Notes under the pieces: model-generated
The model's input: only the letters and a program-made list of their open reading frames with translations
What the model was told of the DNA's origin: nothing
The model's database searches: none
Made by a program: the position numbers and the translations under genes
In this document: positions 41,304-50,200 of the stretch, in pieces
How positions within the stretch are numbered: the first letter of the stretch is position 1
Layout: every line of letters starts with the position of its first letter
NCBI RefSeq assembly: GCF_000447205.1
Contig: NZ_AUWY01000135.1
Span: 1-56,860 of the forward strand
Length of the DNA stretch: 56,860 nucleotides
Reading direction: 5' to 3'
From: Sphingobium ummariense RL-3
Lineage (GTDB): Bacteria; Pseudomonadota; Alphaproteobacteria; Sphingomonadales; Sphingomonadaceae

Positions 41304-41334
41304 CCGCATAGTCTGCTTGAGCAGACTATGCGGG
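41303..41334. promoter_or_regulatory. Long palindrome with partition-type core, copy 1
   Basis: A 15-bp perfect inverted repeat (41303-41317 and 41320-41334) with the core ATAGTCTGC-N4-GCAGACTAT. The identical 9-bp half-sites recur at 43498-43519. The parA-parB pair lies between the two copies, so this is a candidate ParB-binding centromere or operator. Confidence 0.7.
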
Positions 41335-41360
41335 CAACGGACGCCGCATCCGCAAATGCG

Positions 41361-41373
41361 GGAGGGGAGGGCG
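41361..41373 (+). promoter_or_regulatory. G-rich leader motif, copy 5
   Basis: GGAGGGGAGGGCG, 86 bases before the small membrane protein ATG at 41460. Fifth copy of the GGGGAGGG core. Confidence 0.45.
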
Positions 41374-41459
41374 CGGGTCCGAGATGTCGCGCGATTGCGC
41401 GTGGCCGGCGCCAGTGGCGCCGTTCGCTTGCCCGTTCACTGGCTCCAAGGAGACTTATC

Positions 41460-41636
41460 ATGGCCGCATATTTCGCCGCGCATCCCGATCACGCGTTTCT
41501 CTTCGCGTTCGGCTGCTTCGCCCTCACCGTCTATCTGTTCCGCTATGCCGGTCCCGGCATTGGGGGTGGCGGCGACTGGTCCTCGCGCGATCATTATGAG
41601 CGCAACCTGCGCGATGGTCCTGACGACTATTGCTGA
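41460..41636 (+). CDS. Small membrane protein, 58 residues
   Basis: CAAGGAGA lies seven bases before ATG 41460. The product has one hydrophobic segment (AFLFAFGCFALTVYLFRYA), then a glycine run and a charged tail (DWSSRDHYERNLRDGPDDYC). It ends 12 bases before parA and is probably its operon partner. No family recognised. Longer upstream frames run through the palindromes and are rejected. Confidence 0.6.
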   Translation: MAAYFAAHPDHAFLFAFGCFALTVYLFRYAGPGIGGGGDWSSRDHYERNLRDGPDDYC

Positions 41637-41648
41637 GGTGCCGCGGTC

Positions 41649-42413
41649 ATGAAGACGATCGTCGTCAGCCTGCTCAAGGGCGGGGTCGGCAAGACCTTCC
41701 TCGCCAGTCATCTCGCCTGGTATCTTGCTGAACCGCCTGAGCGCCGCGTCGCCTTCGTCGATCTCGACCCGCAGGGCAGCTCGACGCGGCGCCTGGGCGC
41801 CGAGCGGCAAGGCGGATTTTCCGCCGACCTGTTCGATCCTGCCGCTGCCCTGTGCGCCGACGGGCAGGCCGGGCTAACCGTGCTCGGTGCCGATCCCCGT
41901 CTCCAGATGGTCAAGGCGGCGCAGGATGTGCGCGACTTCATCGGCCGCTTCCCGGCGCTCCGCCCGCATTTCGACTATTGCGTTATCGATACCGGTCCCA
42001 AGTGGGACGAGCTCACCTTGAGCGCGATGGCGGTCGCCGATGCCGTGATCGCGCCGGTGCAGGTTGCCGAGGATTCGGTCGAATGCGCCAAGATGCTGCT
42101 GACCGCGCTGCGCAAGGCCGAGGCCGCGCGCGCCGGCCGCAAGATCGCTTTCCTCGGGCTCCTCCCCTCGATGGTCAATCCGTTCGACCGGCGCGAGATG
42201 GAGAATGCGGTGAAGCTGGCGCATGCGGTCGGCGAGAAGCTCATGTTCCCGGCCTTCATCAAGGCGCGGCCGACCTACAAGCATGCCGCGGAAAATCATC
42301 GTCCGGTATGGCAGGAGACCGGCAGCGGCGCCAAGGCGGCGGCCGAGGAGATCCGCGCGGTGCTCGCCGAGATCGAGGGGCGCATGACAAGCCAGGAGGT
42401 CGCGGCCGCCTGA
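41649..42413 (+). CDS. parA: ParA-family partition ATPase
   Basis: A 254-residue Walker-type ATPase. The deviant Walker A is LLKGGVGKTFLASHLA (residues 8-23, with the signature Lys10), the A' motif is VAFVDLDPQGSSTRRL, and Walker B is YCVIDTGPKWDELTLSAM. There is no N-terminal DNA-binding domain, so it is of the short ParA class (type Ib-like), in which the partner protein does the repression. The stop overlaps the parB start in a TGATG arrangement. Expected role is segregation of the element. Confidence 0.9.
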   Translation: MKTIVVSLLKGGVGKTFLASHLAWYLAEPPERRVAFVDLDPQGSSTRRLGAERQGGFSADLFDPAAALCADGQAGLTVLGADPRLQMVKAAQDVRDFIGRFPALRPHFDYCVIDTGPKWDELTLSAMAVADAVIAPVQVAEDSVECAKMLLTALRKAEAARAGRKIAFLGLLPSMVNPFDRREMENAVKLAHAVGEKLMFPAFIKARPTYKHAAENHRPVWQETGSGAKAAAEEIRAVLAEIEGRMTSQEVAAA

Positions 42414-43360
42414 TGGGCAAGTTCGACGAGCGCATCGAGGAGTTCGGACTTCTTGTCGGCGACCATGAACGGGCGCGCCGGGTCGAGGATATCGAACTTG
42501 CGCGCATCCTGCCCGACCCCGGCAATCCCCGGCGCAGCTTCGACGATGACGCGCTCGCCGAGCTGGCCGCCTCGATCGCGTCGCGCGGCGTGCTGCAGCC
42601 GATCACGGTTACGCCGCCCGACGCGAACGGCATGCACCGGATACGTCTGGGCGAGCGCCGCTTCCGCGCATCGCAGCTGGCGGGCCTTGCCACGATCCCC
42701 GCGATCGTCGTGCCGGTCGGCGAGGGAGTGCAACTGCTGGCCGACCAGATCGTCGAGAACGACCAGCGCGCCAATCTGTCGTCGGTCGAGCTCGCCCATG
42801 CGATCGCCCGGATGCTGAAGGGCGGGATGAACCAGGTCGAGATCGCGGCGGCACTCGGCCGATCCAAGCAGTTCGTCTCGCTCTATGCCGCCTATGGCGA
42901 CATGCCGGCCTATCTCAAGGCGGCCCTGCCGTTTGCGCCTATTCGCCTTCTCTATGATCTGCACCGGACGGCGAGGGACTACCCTGCCGAGGTCGAGGCC
43001 TATGTCGCCAGCTGGGGCGACGCCGGCGCAACGCTCGCCGCAGGATCGCGCTTCATCGCCGAACTCAAGCAGACGCACCCGGCGCCGGTCCCTCCGCGGG
43101 CGCCTGTGGCACAGCCATTGGCCCCCACCGACCGCGATCCGGTTCGATCGGGCCTCACGGACAAACCCTCCGCGCCGATCCGATCTCCTAGACTACCGGT
43201 CTTGGTCGACGGCTTCCCTGCGTGGCTCCCGCTGGCGCCTTTGGTCACGGTGATTTTCGAGGATGGCCGCGAGCGTGAAGTCGCTGCCTCGTCGATCGGT
43301 CCGACCGGCGAGAGAAGCGAGGCCTTGCCAACAACTGACCCGCCTCCTCCGCGTTCGTAG
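42413..43360 (+). CDS. parB: ParB-family partition protein
   Basis: A 315-residue protein with the ParB layout: ILPDPGNPRRSFDDDALAELAASIASRGVLQPITV, the box II IRLGERRFRASQLAGL, and the DQIVENDQRANLSSVELAHA segment, then a helix-turn-helix MNQVEIAAALGRSKQFVSLYAA (about residues 142-163). A proline-rich linker and a C-terminal beta-rich part follow. Coupled to parA. Two copies of the ATAGTCTGC palindrome bracket parA-parB at 41303-41334 and 43498-43519; this HTH is the best candidate to bind them. A strong terminator follows. Confidence 0.9.
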   Translation: MGKFDERIEEFGLLVGDHERARRVEDIELARILPDPGNPRRSFDDDALAELAASIASRGVLQPITVTPPDANGMHRIRLGERRFRASQLAGLATIPAIVVPVGEGVQLLADQIVENDQRANLSSVELAHAIARMLKGGMNQVEIAAALGRSKQFVSLYAAYGDMPAYLKAALPFAPIRLLYDLHRTARDYPAEVEAYVASWGDAGATLAAGSRFIAELKQTHPAPVPPRAPVAQPLAPTDRDPVRSGLTDKPSAPIRSPRLPVLVDGFPAWLPLAPLVTVIFEDGREREVAASSIGPTGERSEALPTTDPPPPRS

Positions 43361-43380
43361 TTTATCTTGCACGATGGTTT

Positions 43381-43410
43381 GGGCCGTACCCTTCGGGGTG
43401 CGGCCCTTTT
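43381..43410 (+). terminator. Rho-independent terminator after parB
   Basis: GGGCCGTACCC-TTCG-GGGTGCGGCCC, an 11-bp stem with one T-G wobble and a TTCG loop, followed by TTTT. Confidence 0.92.
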
Positions 43411-43497
43411 CGTGTCGATGGGCGGGGGCAGCGCCGAAGGCGCCGCCCCTTGCTGCGGACGATCGGTGTTCGAGAGGGGTTCGCTGGCCGAAGAACA

Positions 43498-43519
43498 ATA
43501 GTCTGCCCAAGCAGACTAT
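43498..43519. promoter_or_regulatory. Partition-type palindrome, copy 2
   Basis: ATAGTCTGC-CCAA-GCAGACTAT. Both 9-bp half-sites are identical to those of copy 1 and only the four central bases differ. It lies 71 bases before the mobilisation operon, so it might also regulate that operon or be near the transfer origin. Confidence 0.7.
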
Positions 43520-43590
43520 AAGATGAGTTGAGTAAAGGTAAGGGCCGGATAGGCTTGGCGCCGGGGATGTATGACAATAGCGTTGGGGAC

Positions 43591-44127
43591 ATGCCCGTCC
43601 TCACCTTTCGGCTCGACGATGATGTCGCCCAGCGTTTCGCCGCGCTCGCGGCGGTATCGGGCGGCCGCTCGGCGCTGCTGCGCCGCTTGATCGGTGACGC
43701 CTTGGCCATGGAGGCGGGGGAGGGGCATCAGGCGCCGCGCGCCCGCCAGCGCGCAACCTGCCGGGTCGAGGTTCGGCTGATCCCGGAAGAGATCGCCGCG
43801 CTCGACCGCGCGGCGGATGTGCTGGGGATGAAGCGTACCGACTGGATCACCACGTTGCTGGCGCGGCGCTTGCGCGCAAACGCGCCCTTGCCGCGCGAGG
43901 AGCGGGCGGCCGTCGCGCAGGCGTGGCGCGAGCTCAATCGGATCGGGATCAACCTCAACCAGGCGACCCGCGCGCTCAACGCCTCGGTGATGGTCGAATC
44001 CGGCCTCGACGTCGCGCGGGAAGCGGCCAGGGTCGCAAGCTTTAGGTCCGAGATCGTCGATGCGCTCGCCGGTCTCGGGGCCGCGCTCAAGGGCGATCTT
44101 CGCTACTGGGACATGGCCGATGCGTGA
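43591..44127 (+). CDS. RHH mobilisation accessory protein (MobC-like)
   Basis: About 178 residues. The N-terminus MPVLTFRLDDDVAQRFAALAA with GGRSALLRRLIGDAL is a ribbon-helix-helix-like domain. The second half has EVRLIPEEIAALDRAADVLGMKRTDWITTLLARRL and WRELNRIGINLNQATRALNA, the segment N-R-I-G-x-N-L-N-Q being typical of MobC/relaxosome proteins. The start is uncertain: ATG 43567 or an upstream TTG at 43528 are in frame; 43591 has GGGGAC just before it. It overlaps the relaxase gene by eight bases, as relaxosome pairs often do. Confidence 0.8.
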   Translation: MPVLTFRLDDDVAQRFAALAAVSGGRSALLRRLIGDALAMEAGEGHQAPRARQRATCRVEVRLIPEEIAALDRAADVLGMKRTDWITTLLARRLRANAPLPREERAAVAQAWRELNRIGINLNQATRALNASVMVESGLDVAREAARVASFRSEIVDALAGLGAALKGDLRYWDMADA

Positions 44128-45241
44128 GGAGGAGGGGGTTCTCCCGCTTCCCAGCCTGATGGAGGCCTGGCGGCCGCCGGCAGGCGGCAAGCGGACCCTG
44201 CGCGGCGCCTATGTTCGGATCAAACCGGGCGGAAGCGGGGGCGGGGCCGCCCGGCCGATGTCGATGGGCCAGGCCGAGGCGCGCGCCAAGCTCGAGCGGA
44301 TCGTGCGCAAGGCGCCCGAGGTGATGGTGAAGGTCTCCGGCAAGCAATATGGCGCTCATCATGTCGCCGAGCATTTCGGCTATGTGGCGCGCCACGGGAA
44401 GCTCGCCGTCCGATCGAGCGAGGGCGAGATTATCACCGAGCCGGATCGGCTCAAGGCGATCGCTCAGGACTGGGCGATGCTCGACGAGGCCATGAACGAA
44501 CATGGCCGGGAACGGCCGACGTCGATGTCGCTGGTGCTGTCGATGCCCGGGGGATCGACCGACGCCGAGACGCTCCATGATGCGGCGCAGGCATTCGCGC
44601 GAATCCTGTTCGAGGGGAACCATGCCTATATGCTGGCGCTCCATACCGACACCGATCATCCCCACGTCCATCTGACGGTGGCGACCGAAGGGGCGGACGG
44701 AACCCGCTTCAATCCGCGCAAGGCGGATCTCCATCATATGCGTGAGACCTTCGCGCATGAGCTGCGCGCGCGCGGTGTCGCGGCGGAAGCGACACCCCGG
44801 CGGGCGCGCGGTCATGTCCAGAAGCGCGTGCGGTCAGCCGCGCTCCATCTCGATGCCCGGCTTGGGGCCGAGGGGCGCAGGCTCAATCTCGCGCAGCTCA
44901 ACGAACTGCGGGCGCAAAGCTTCGTGCGTGCGGCCGACCAGGAGCGCCGGCCGGAAGATGTCATGGCGCTGGCGCGCCAGAAGCAGATCCGCGGCGCCTA
45001 TGCCAAGGCCGCCGTCGCGCTCGCCGCCACCGGAAAACCGGAAGATCGGGCCTTGGGGCAGGAAATCGCCGGCTTTCTGGCGGCGATGCCGCCGGCGGTG
45101 TCGCGGCGGCTCGCGCGCGCACGGGAGATACTGCAATCCGAACGGCCGCCGCAGGAGCGCCGAAACGAGCCGGAGGGCGTTTCGCCGCCCACAGGTGCGG
45201 ACGAGGGGCGGCCACCGCCTCACCGGGATCGGGAACGATGA
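44120..45241 (+). CDS. Conjugative relaxase (MobP/VirD2-like)
   Basis: A 373-residue relaxase. The histidine triad of motif III is visible in LHTDTDHPHVHLTVATEG (about residues 174-191). The motif I tyrosine is likely in AEHFGYVARHGK. The C-terminus is short and basic/proline-rich with no helicase or primase domain. It would nick oriT and lead the transferred strand. With the RHH partner upstream it makes the element mobilisable; no type IV secretion genes are in the window. The oriT is probably in 43410-43590, upstream of the pair, but I cannot locate a nic site. Confidence 0.85.
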   Translation: MREEEGVLPLPSLMEAWRPPAGGKRTLRGAYVRIKPGGSGGGAARPMSMGQAEARAKLERIVRKAPEVMVKVSGKQYGAHHVAEHFGYVARHGKLAVRSSEGEIITEPDRLKAIAQDWAMLDEAMNEHGRERPTSMSLVLSMPGGSTDAETLHDAAQAFARILFEGNHAYMLALHTDTDHPHVHLTVATEGADGTRFNPRKADLHHMRETFAHELRARGVAAEATPRRARGHVQKRVRSAALHLDARLGAEGRRLNLAQLNELRAQSFVRAADQERRPEDVMALARQKQIRGAYAKAAVALAATGKPEDRALGQEIAGFLAAMPPAVSRRLARAREILQSERPPQERRNEPEGVSPPTGADEGRPPPHRDRER

Positions 45242-45363
45242 TGGCCGGCGCTCCCGCGGGCGGCTTGCCTACCTTGCCTGTGTGGCCTTGGCATCCTATC
45301 TGGATGCGATGCCAAAATATCTTGGAAAATAGCGAATTTAGGCGCTGATACGCGCTTCTAGCT

Positions 45364-45393
45364 TGTTAGAAAAAAGCGTGCTATTATCTAACA
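45364..45393. promoter_or_regulatory. Inverted repeat in the abiE promoter
   Basis: TGTTAGA (45364-45370) and TCTAACA (45387-45393), with 16 bases between. AbiEi antitoxins repress their operon by binding such repeats. The region is much more AT-rich than its surroundings. The 168 bases from the relaxase stop to the abiEi start hold no other gene I would support. Confidence 0.65.
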
Positions 45394-45409
45394 GATAGGA
45401 GCACAGCCA

Positions 45410-46018
45410 GTGTCTGCGGTAGCCGATCGGATCATGAAGCGCGTGCGCGGCAAGGGCCGCGGCTGGGTGTTCACGCCCAAGAGCTTCGTCGACTTCGGGA
45501 CGCGTGGGTCGGTCGACATGGCGCTGTCGCGCCTCGTGACCGCCGGCGACATCCGGCGCATCGGCCGGGGTCTTTATGACTATCCGCGCCAGCATGACAA
45601 GCTCGGTGCGCTCAGTCCCGATCCCGCCAATGTCGCCAAGGCCCTCTCGACGCAGAGCGGGGACAAGCTCGCACCGTCGGGCGCGGCGGCGGCGAACAGG
45701 CTCGGGCTATCGACCCAGGTTCCCGCCCGGGCCAGCTATGCCACGACCGGCCGCACCCGGGTCAGGCAAGCGGGCGGGCGCAGCCTGACGCTCAAGCACA
45801 GCCGCGCACCGGTGCTCGACAATGCGCCGGACTCGGTCAACGCGGTCGTGCAGGCGCTCGCGCATCTGGGGAAGGACAATATCGATAGCGACAAGATCCG
45901 GCACTTCGCCGCCCGCCTCGATGATCGCGACATGCGGATGCTCGCCCAGGCCAGGGCCGAGATGCCCGGATGGATGGGCGACGTCGTCTTAAAGATCGGC
46001 GCCGCCCGCAATGGATGA
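45410..46018 (+). CDS. abiEi: AbiEi-type antitoxin/repressor (type IV TA)
   Basis: A 202-residue protein. The N-terminal winged-helix domain reads MKRVRGKGRGWVFTPKSFVDF then GSVDMALSRLVTAGDIRRIGRGLYDYP, the typical opening of AbiEi/DUF6088 antitoxins. The C-terminal part resembles the AbiEi second domain (LTLKHSRAP, VVQALAHLGKDNID). The start is GTG 45410 with AGGAG eight bases upstream. It overlaps the toxin gene by eight bases. In type IV systems antitoxin and toxin do not bind; the antitoxin represses transcription and counteracts the toxin. Confidence 0.88.
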   Translation: MSAVADRIMKRVRGKGRGWVFTPKSFVDFGTRGSVDMALSRLVTAGDIRRIGRGLYDYPRQHDKLGALSPDPANVAKALSTQSGDKLAPSGAAAANRLGLSTQVPARASYATTGRTRVRQAGGRSLTLKHSRAPVLDNAPDSVNAVVQALAHLGKDNIDSDKIRHFAARLDDRDMRMLAQARAEMPGWMGDVVLKIGAARNG

Positions 46019-47060
46019 GTTCGCACGCAGACCAGCCGAGGATCGGCGCGCCTTTATCGATGAAGCGGCGGCGCGGCGGGATCTGACGCCGATCATCATC
46101 GAGAAGGATTTCTGGGTCTGCTGGACGCTACGCCGCCTCGTCATGTGTCCCGACCTCGCCGGTCACATGACCTTCAAGGGCGGGACCTCGCTGTCGAAAG
46201 CCTATGGGATCATCGCGCGCTTCTCCGAAGATATCGACCTCACCATCAGCCGCGCGGCGCCGCTGCTCAGCGAAGTCGCCTCGCCGATGGACAGCGACAT
46301 TACCGGCAAGGAGCGCGAGCGCCGGACCAAGGCGCTCAAGGCGGCGGCACAGGCTTATGTCGCCACGGTCGCCATGCCGATCCTGGCGCGCGAAATCGAA
46401 GTCGCTCTCGGCACGGCCGAGGGCTGGAGCCTGGCGCTCGATCCCGACGACAAGGACCAGCAGACGCTGCTCTTCGTCTATCCGCGCACCTCGGGTTACG
46501 GGCTCGCCTATGGCGAGAATTACGGCGGCGCGGATGAAAGCGGTTACATCAAGCCGCGCATCAAGCTGGAATTTGGCGCCCGCGGCGACACGGAACCGTT
46601 CGCGCTTCGACCGATCTTGCCCTATCTGGCCGAAGACTTTCCCGAGGAACTGCCGGATCCGGTGACCGAGGTGCCGACGCTGGCCGTTGCGCGGACCTTC
46701 TGGGAAAAGGTCACGATCCTTCATGCGCTCCATCATAACGGCAAGCTGCGCGAGGGCATGTCGCGCCATTATTATGACGTGCTGATGCTCGACCAGGCGG
46801 GCATCACGAACGAGGCGATGGGGCGGATCGATCTGCTCGAGCAGGTCGTGCACAACAAGAGCCTGATGTTCGCGGACAGGTCGGCCTCCTATGACACCGC
46901 CGTGGTTGGAACGCTGCGCCTGTCGCCCGATGGCGCGACTTGGGAGAAGCTTGAGCGGGACTATGGCGCGATGTCGGAGATGTTCATGGCCGCGCCGCCG
47001 AAATTCGAGGCGTTGATGAAGGGTCTGGCGGCGATCGAGGGGACGATCAACGGGCGTTGA
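46011..47060 (+). CDS. abiEii: AbiEii-type nucleotidyltransferase toxin (type IV TA)
   Basis: A 349-residue nucleotidyltransferase. MTFKGGTSLSKAYGIIARFSEDIDLTI holds the GGTSLSK (residues 57-63) and SEDID (72-76) active-site motifs of AbiEii/MenT-like toxins; later parts (VARTFWEKVTILHALHH and RHYYDVLML) are characteristic too. Such enzymes add nucleotides to tRNA or other acceptors and cause abortive infection or growth arrest. The gene lies at the end of the + strand backbone block, before an AT-rich 149-base gap and the oppositely oriented defence-like genes. Confidence 0.92.
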   Translation: MDEFARRPAEDRRAFIDEAAARRDLTPIIIEKDFWVCWTLRRLVMCPDLAGHMTFKGGTSLSKAYGIIARFSEDIDLTISRAAPLLSEVASPMDSDITGKERERRTKALKAAAQAYVATVAMPILAREIEVALGTAEGWSLALDPDDKDQQTLLFVYPRTSGYGLAYGENYGGADESGYIKPRIKLEFGARGDTEPFALRPILPYLAEDFPEELPDPVTEVPTLAVARTFWEKVTILHALHHNGKLREGMSRHYYDVLMLDQAGITNEAMGRIDLLEQVVHNKSLMFADRSASYDTAVVGTLRLSPDGATWEKLERDYGAMSEMFMAAPPKFEALMKGLAAIEGTINGR

Positions 47061-47209
47061 TGCCGGAGACCGCGAATGAGCAAGTAATCTAAGTATTTGA
47101 AATAGAACGATAAAAGACTGATAATATATCTTATGTTAAATTGCCGGAGTCTGAGCCTCAGTAGTGGGGTGCCCACGTTCGACGGCTGCCAGCTTTCACC
47201 AGCCTGAGA

Positions 47210-50200
47210 TCAATTCTCGCGCGTCGCTTTTGCCATTGCGATAGCAGCTTCAAACCGCTTCCTCGTAGGCTCCCGCAATCGAGCCAAGCTGAAAGTCCGT
47301 GCAAAATGGGCAAGGACATCGGCTTCCGCTTTGCCTCTTCGGACAAGAGGCAAAGCTAGGCTCGCGAGTTCAATGAGAGGAATGTCTCGGTGAGATCGCC
47401 AATCTGATCGGGCCGGTCGATACGCAACCAACTGGCCAGTATCCATCGTTTCGTGGAACACCACGTTCCGGCCATCTTCTTGCACCGATGAATGACGATC
47501 GGAAATTGCCTGTGTAACGATATCCTGAATAATCCGGCCTGCCCGCTCCTTTTTGTGAGCGCGGGCGATCCTTTCAATCAGGATGTCTTCATACATTGGC
47601 GCCTCGGCCTGAAGTGTGGCGTCGATCAGCCTTTCAAGTCTTGGCTTATACTCTGGCTGATAGATCTGTTCGACCTCTTCCAATGGAACAACCAGAGAGG
47701 CGATTTGGTATTCGGTGCCGATTTCGATTGCAGGAGGCGAATAACTTTTCTCGCCATCCTCGGGGCTGGAGGGGCGGACCACGGCGGCTTTGTCGACGGG
47801 CCCTGCCATATCGTCATCAGACAGGACATGCAGGCCGCGCCCTGCGCTCTTGACCAAGCCCTTTGAATGAAGCGAATTTCCACGAGAAGGGGAAAGGGCA
47901 TTGTTTACCAGTTCTTCCCACTTTTCCTCGCCCGGGCGAAAGTTGGCGGGTGCCCGATCTGCGTCGGACAGAGCCAAGACGTCCACCAGCGCCTTCTTTA
48001 ACTCACCATTGGACCAAACGCGTTTATCAGACATCAGATTGAGAATGGCGTTCTGAACCTGTGACTCGGTGACACGCGTCAAGTTCACATTGGAATCGGG
48101 CGCTTCGGCGACGCTGAGGACATCCGTTTTTTGAGCTGGCTCCGGCCAAGCATCAGCGGTTGCACCGCCATCAGCCGGTGATTGCTCTGCCGCAGGTGTA
48201 GACTCGGTGTCATCAGGCGAAGGAAGCCGCCAACTACGCAATTCCGTATGACGGCTTATCCATTCTTCGCCATCGTTGACCGGTTCAATTCCTCGCGCGG
48301 CCAGAAATGCGGCAACTTCATCAACTACGACCTGCCGATTGCGAACGAAACGCGAGGCAAAACAACGCCAGATCGTCCAACCGGCACGCTCAAGGATACG
48401 CTGGCGCATCATGTCATCCGGCCATTTGTCGGGCCCGTGGTAGCGATCCCCGTCGCATTCGATGGCAATGCGCTGGTCGTTGTCACCCTCGACCACGAGA
48501 TCGATTCTGAAGTTTCCGACACGGACCTGAGTGTTGACCCGGAAGCCGCGTTCACAAAGCAAGTCGAACATTTCTCGCTCGAAGTCGGATTCGCACCGAT
48601 CGCGCCGATCCTTCAGGTCGGAAGTTTCGGCTGGGTAGGGGCATCGAAAATGTTCCAGGAGGGATCGACGCAGTTGATCGCTCGTGCGCAGCTGATCCAG
48701 CTCAACCGAGCGAACAAGGTAGGTTCGATCTCGAGCCCGTGACAAGGCGACGTTGAAGCGCTGCTCATATCGATTGCCCGAAAGCGGGCTATCCTCCCGC
48801 TGCGCCACCAACGAGACGAACATGACGTCCCGTTCATCACCCTGGAAAGCGGTCGGATCACCAACCCGAATTGTGTGGCGCTCCATCACCTCAGTTCCGA
48901 GGCGCTGTTCGATCTCCTTATAAATGTGCGCGGCCTGGTTCTGACCCAGCAATGTGGTGACGCCGATCGTTCGCTTCGACATCCTTTCGTCTTCCGCGAT
49001 CGCCGCGATCTCGGAGACGATGAATTCCGCCTCGGGAACATTCACGTCTCCCTTGCGGAAGCCGTCCTCCACAAAAACGTCAATCAAAGGCGGATCCAGG
49101 CGTTCGGACGCCATCGGCAACCGCAGCGGCGTCAGCCGATGGCCGTAGAACTGGCCCTTTGAGAATTCGATGATCGGAGCGACGCAGCGGAAATGCTCCG
49201 TCAACATTATGGCGCCGCCGGCGAAAACGACCTTGCCGAGGTCGTATAGGGACTGCTCTTCCCGCAAGCAGGAACGATAATCCGCCACTTGGGCCGCGAG
49301 GTGCCTGCTGGCGAGCTCATCAGCGCGGGCCTGATCGCGCCCAACGAGCTCGGGGCTTACCTGCTTGTCATCGCCCACGATGAGGATTTTCTGTGCGCGT
49401 AACAATGCCGGAAGAGCTGCCACGGTTGATTGTGACGCTTCATCCACGATGACGACGTCAAACAGACCAAGATCGGCCGGCAAGGACTCCGACACCCGGT
49501 AGTGTGGCATGATCCAACAAGGCAGAGCCCCCTTGGCGCGATCGGATGCAGCTCGTGCCTCCCGACGATATCGCCCTGCCCGTTTGCCGGTGCCTTTGCC
49601 GATCCTGCGAACCGCATCCGCATAGGCCGCCAAAGCAGCCTTCACGCCGTCGGTAGCCTTCCGGCTTAGCTCGAGCCAGGTCCGCAATTCGATCGAACGT
49701 TCGTAGGCGCCCTTAAGCAGGGCCTCCTTTTCGGCTCTCTCAGTGCCAAGTTCCTGCAAACGGGCATGACGATCAATGCGTGCAAGCCAAGTGCTAAGTC
49801 GCCTGAGCTTCCAGCGTTTGACCCAATCACCCGGGGTGAGGCTATCCTCCATGCCTTCGACCGGTTCGGAACGGAGCGTCTCTGCCCAACGAGAGCCGCC
49901 CGATGCCGAAATGGCTGTGCAAACGGTCTGAATCGTTTCGAACGCCTCTGAAAGACCTTCGATGTGAGCAAGCCTGAGGGTCAGGTCTTGCCATTCCGAA
50001 TGGAAGGCCTCGTTAGAGACATCCGGGTTGCCCAAAGCGCGCACTGCATAGTCCTGCAACTCGCGGGCAATGTCGCCACCAGCCGATGCTAGGGAAGCGA
50101 TCAATCTGGAGCGTATGGCTTCGGCGCTCTCGAGCCGGTATTTCAACCGGTGCGTCTCGACCACTTCACACAGCTTGCCGGCGGACGGGCTACCCTCTGA

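Noticed and set aside
41852..42412. Upstream extension of the parB frame over parA
   Set aside because: It overlaps a clear ParA gene in another frame and is Arg-rich; ATG 42413 couples to the parA stop.
45242..45346. Short frame after the relaxase reading MAGAPAGGLPTLPVWPWHPIW
   Set aside because: It starts at the relaxase stop and ends after about 35 residues in the AT-rich abiE promoter. It might be a remnant of a transfer gene, but nothing supports it as functional.
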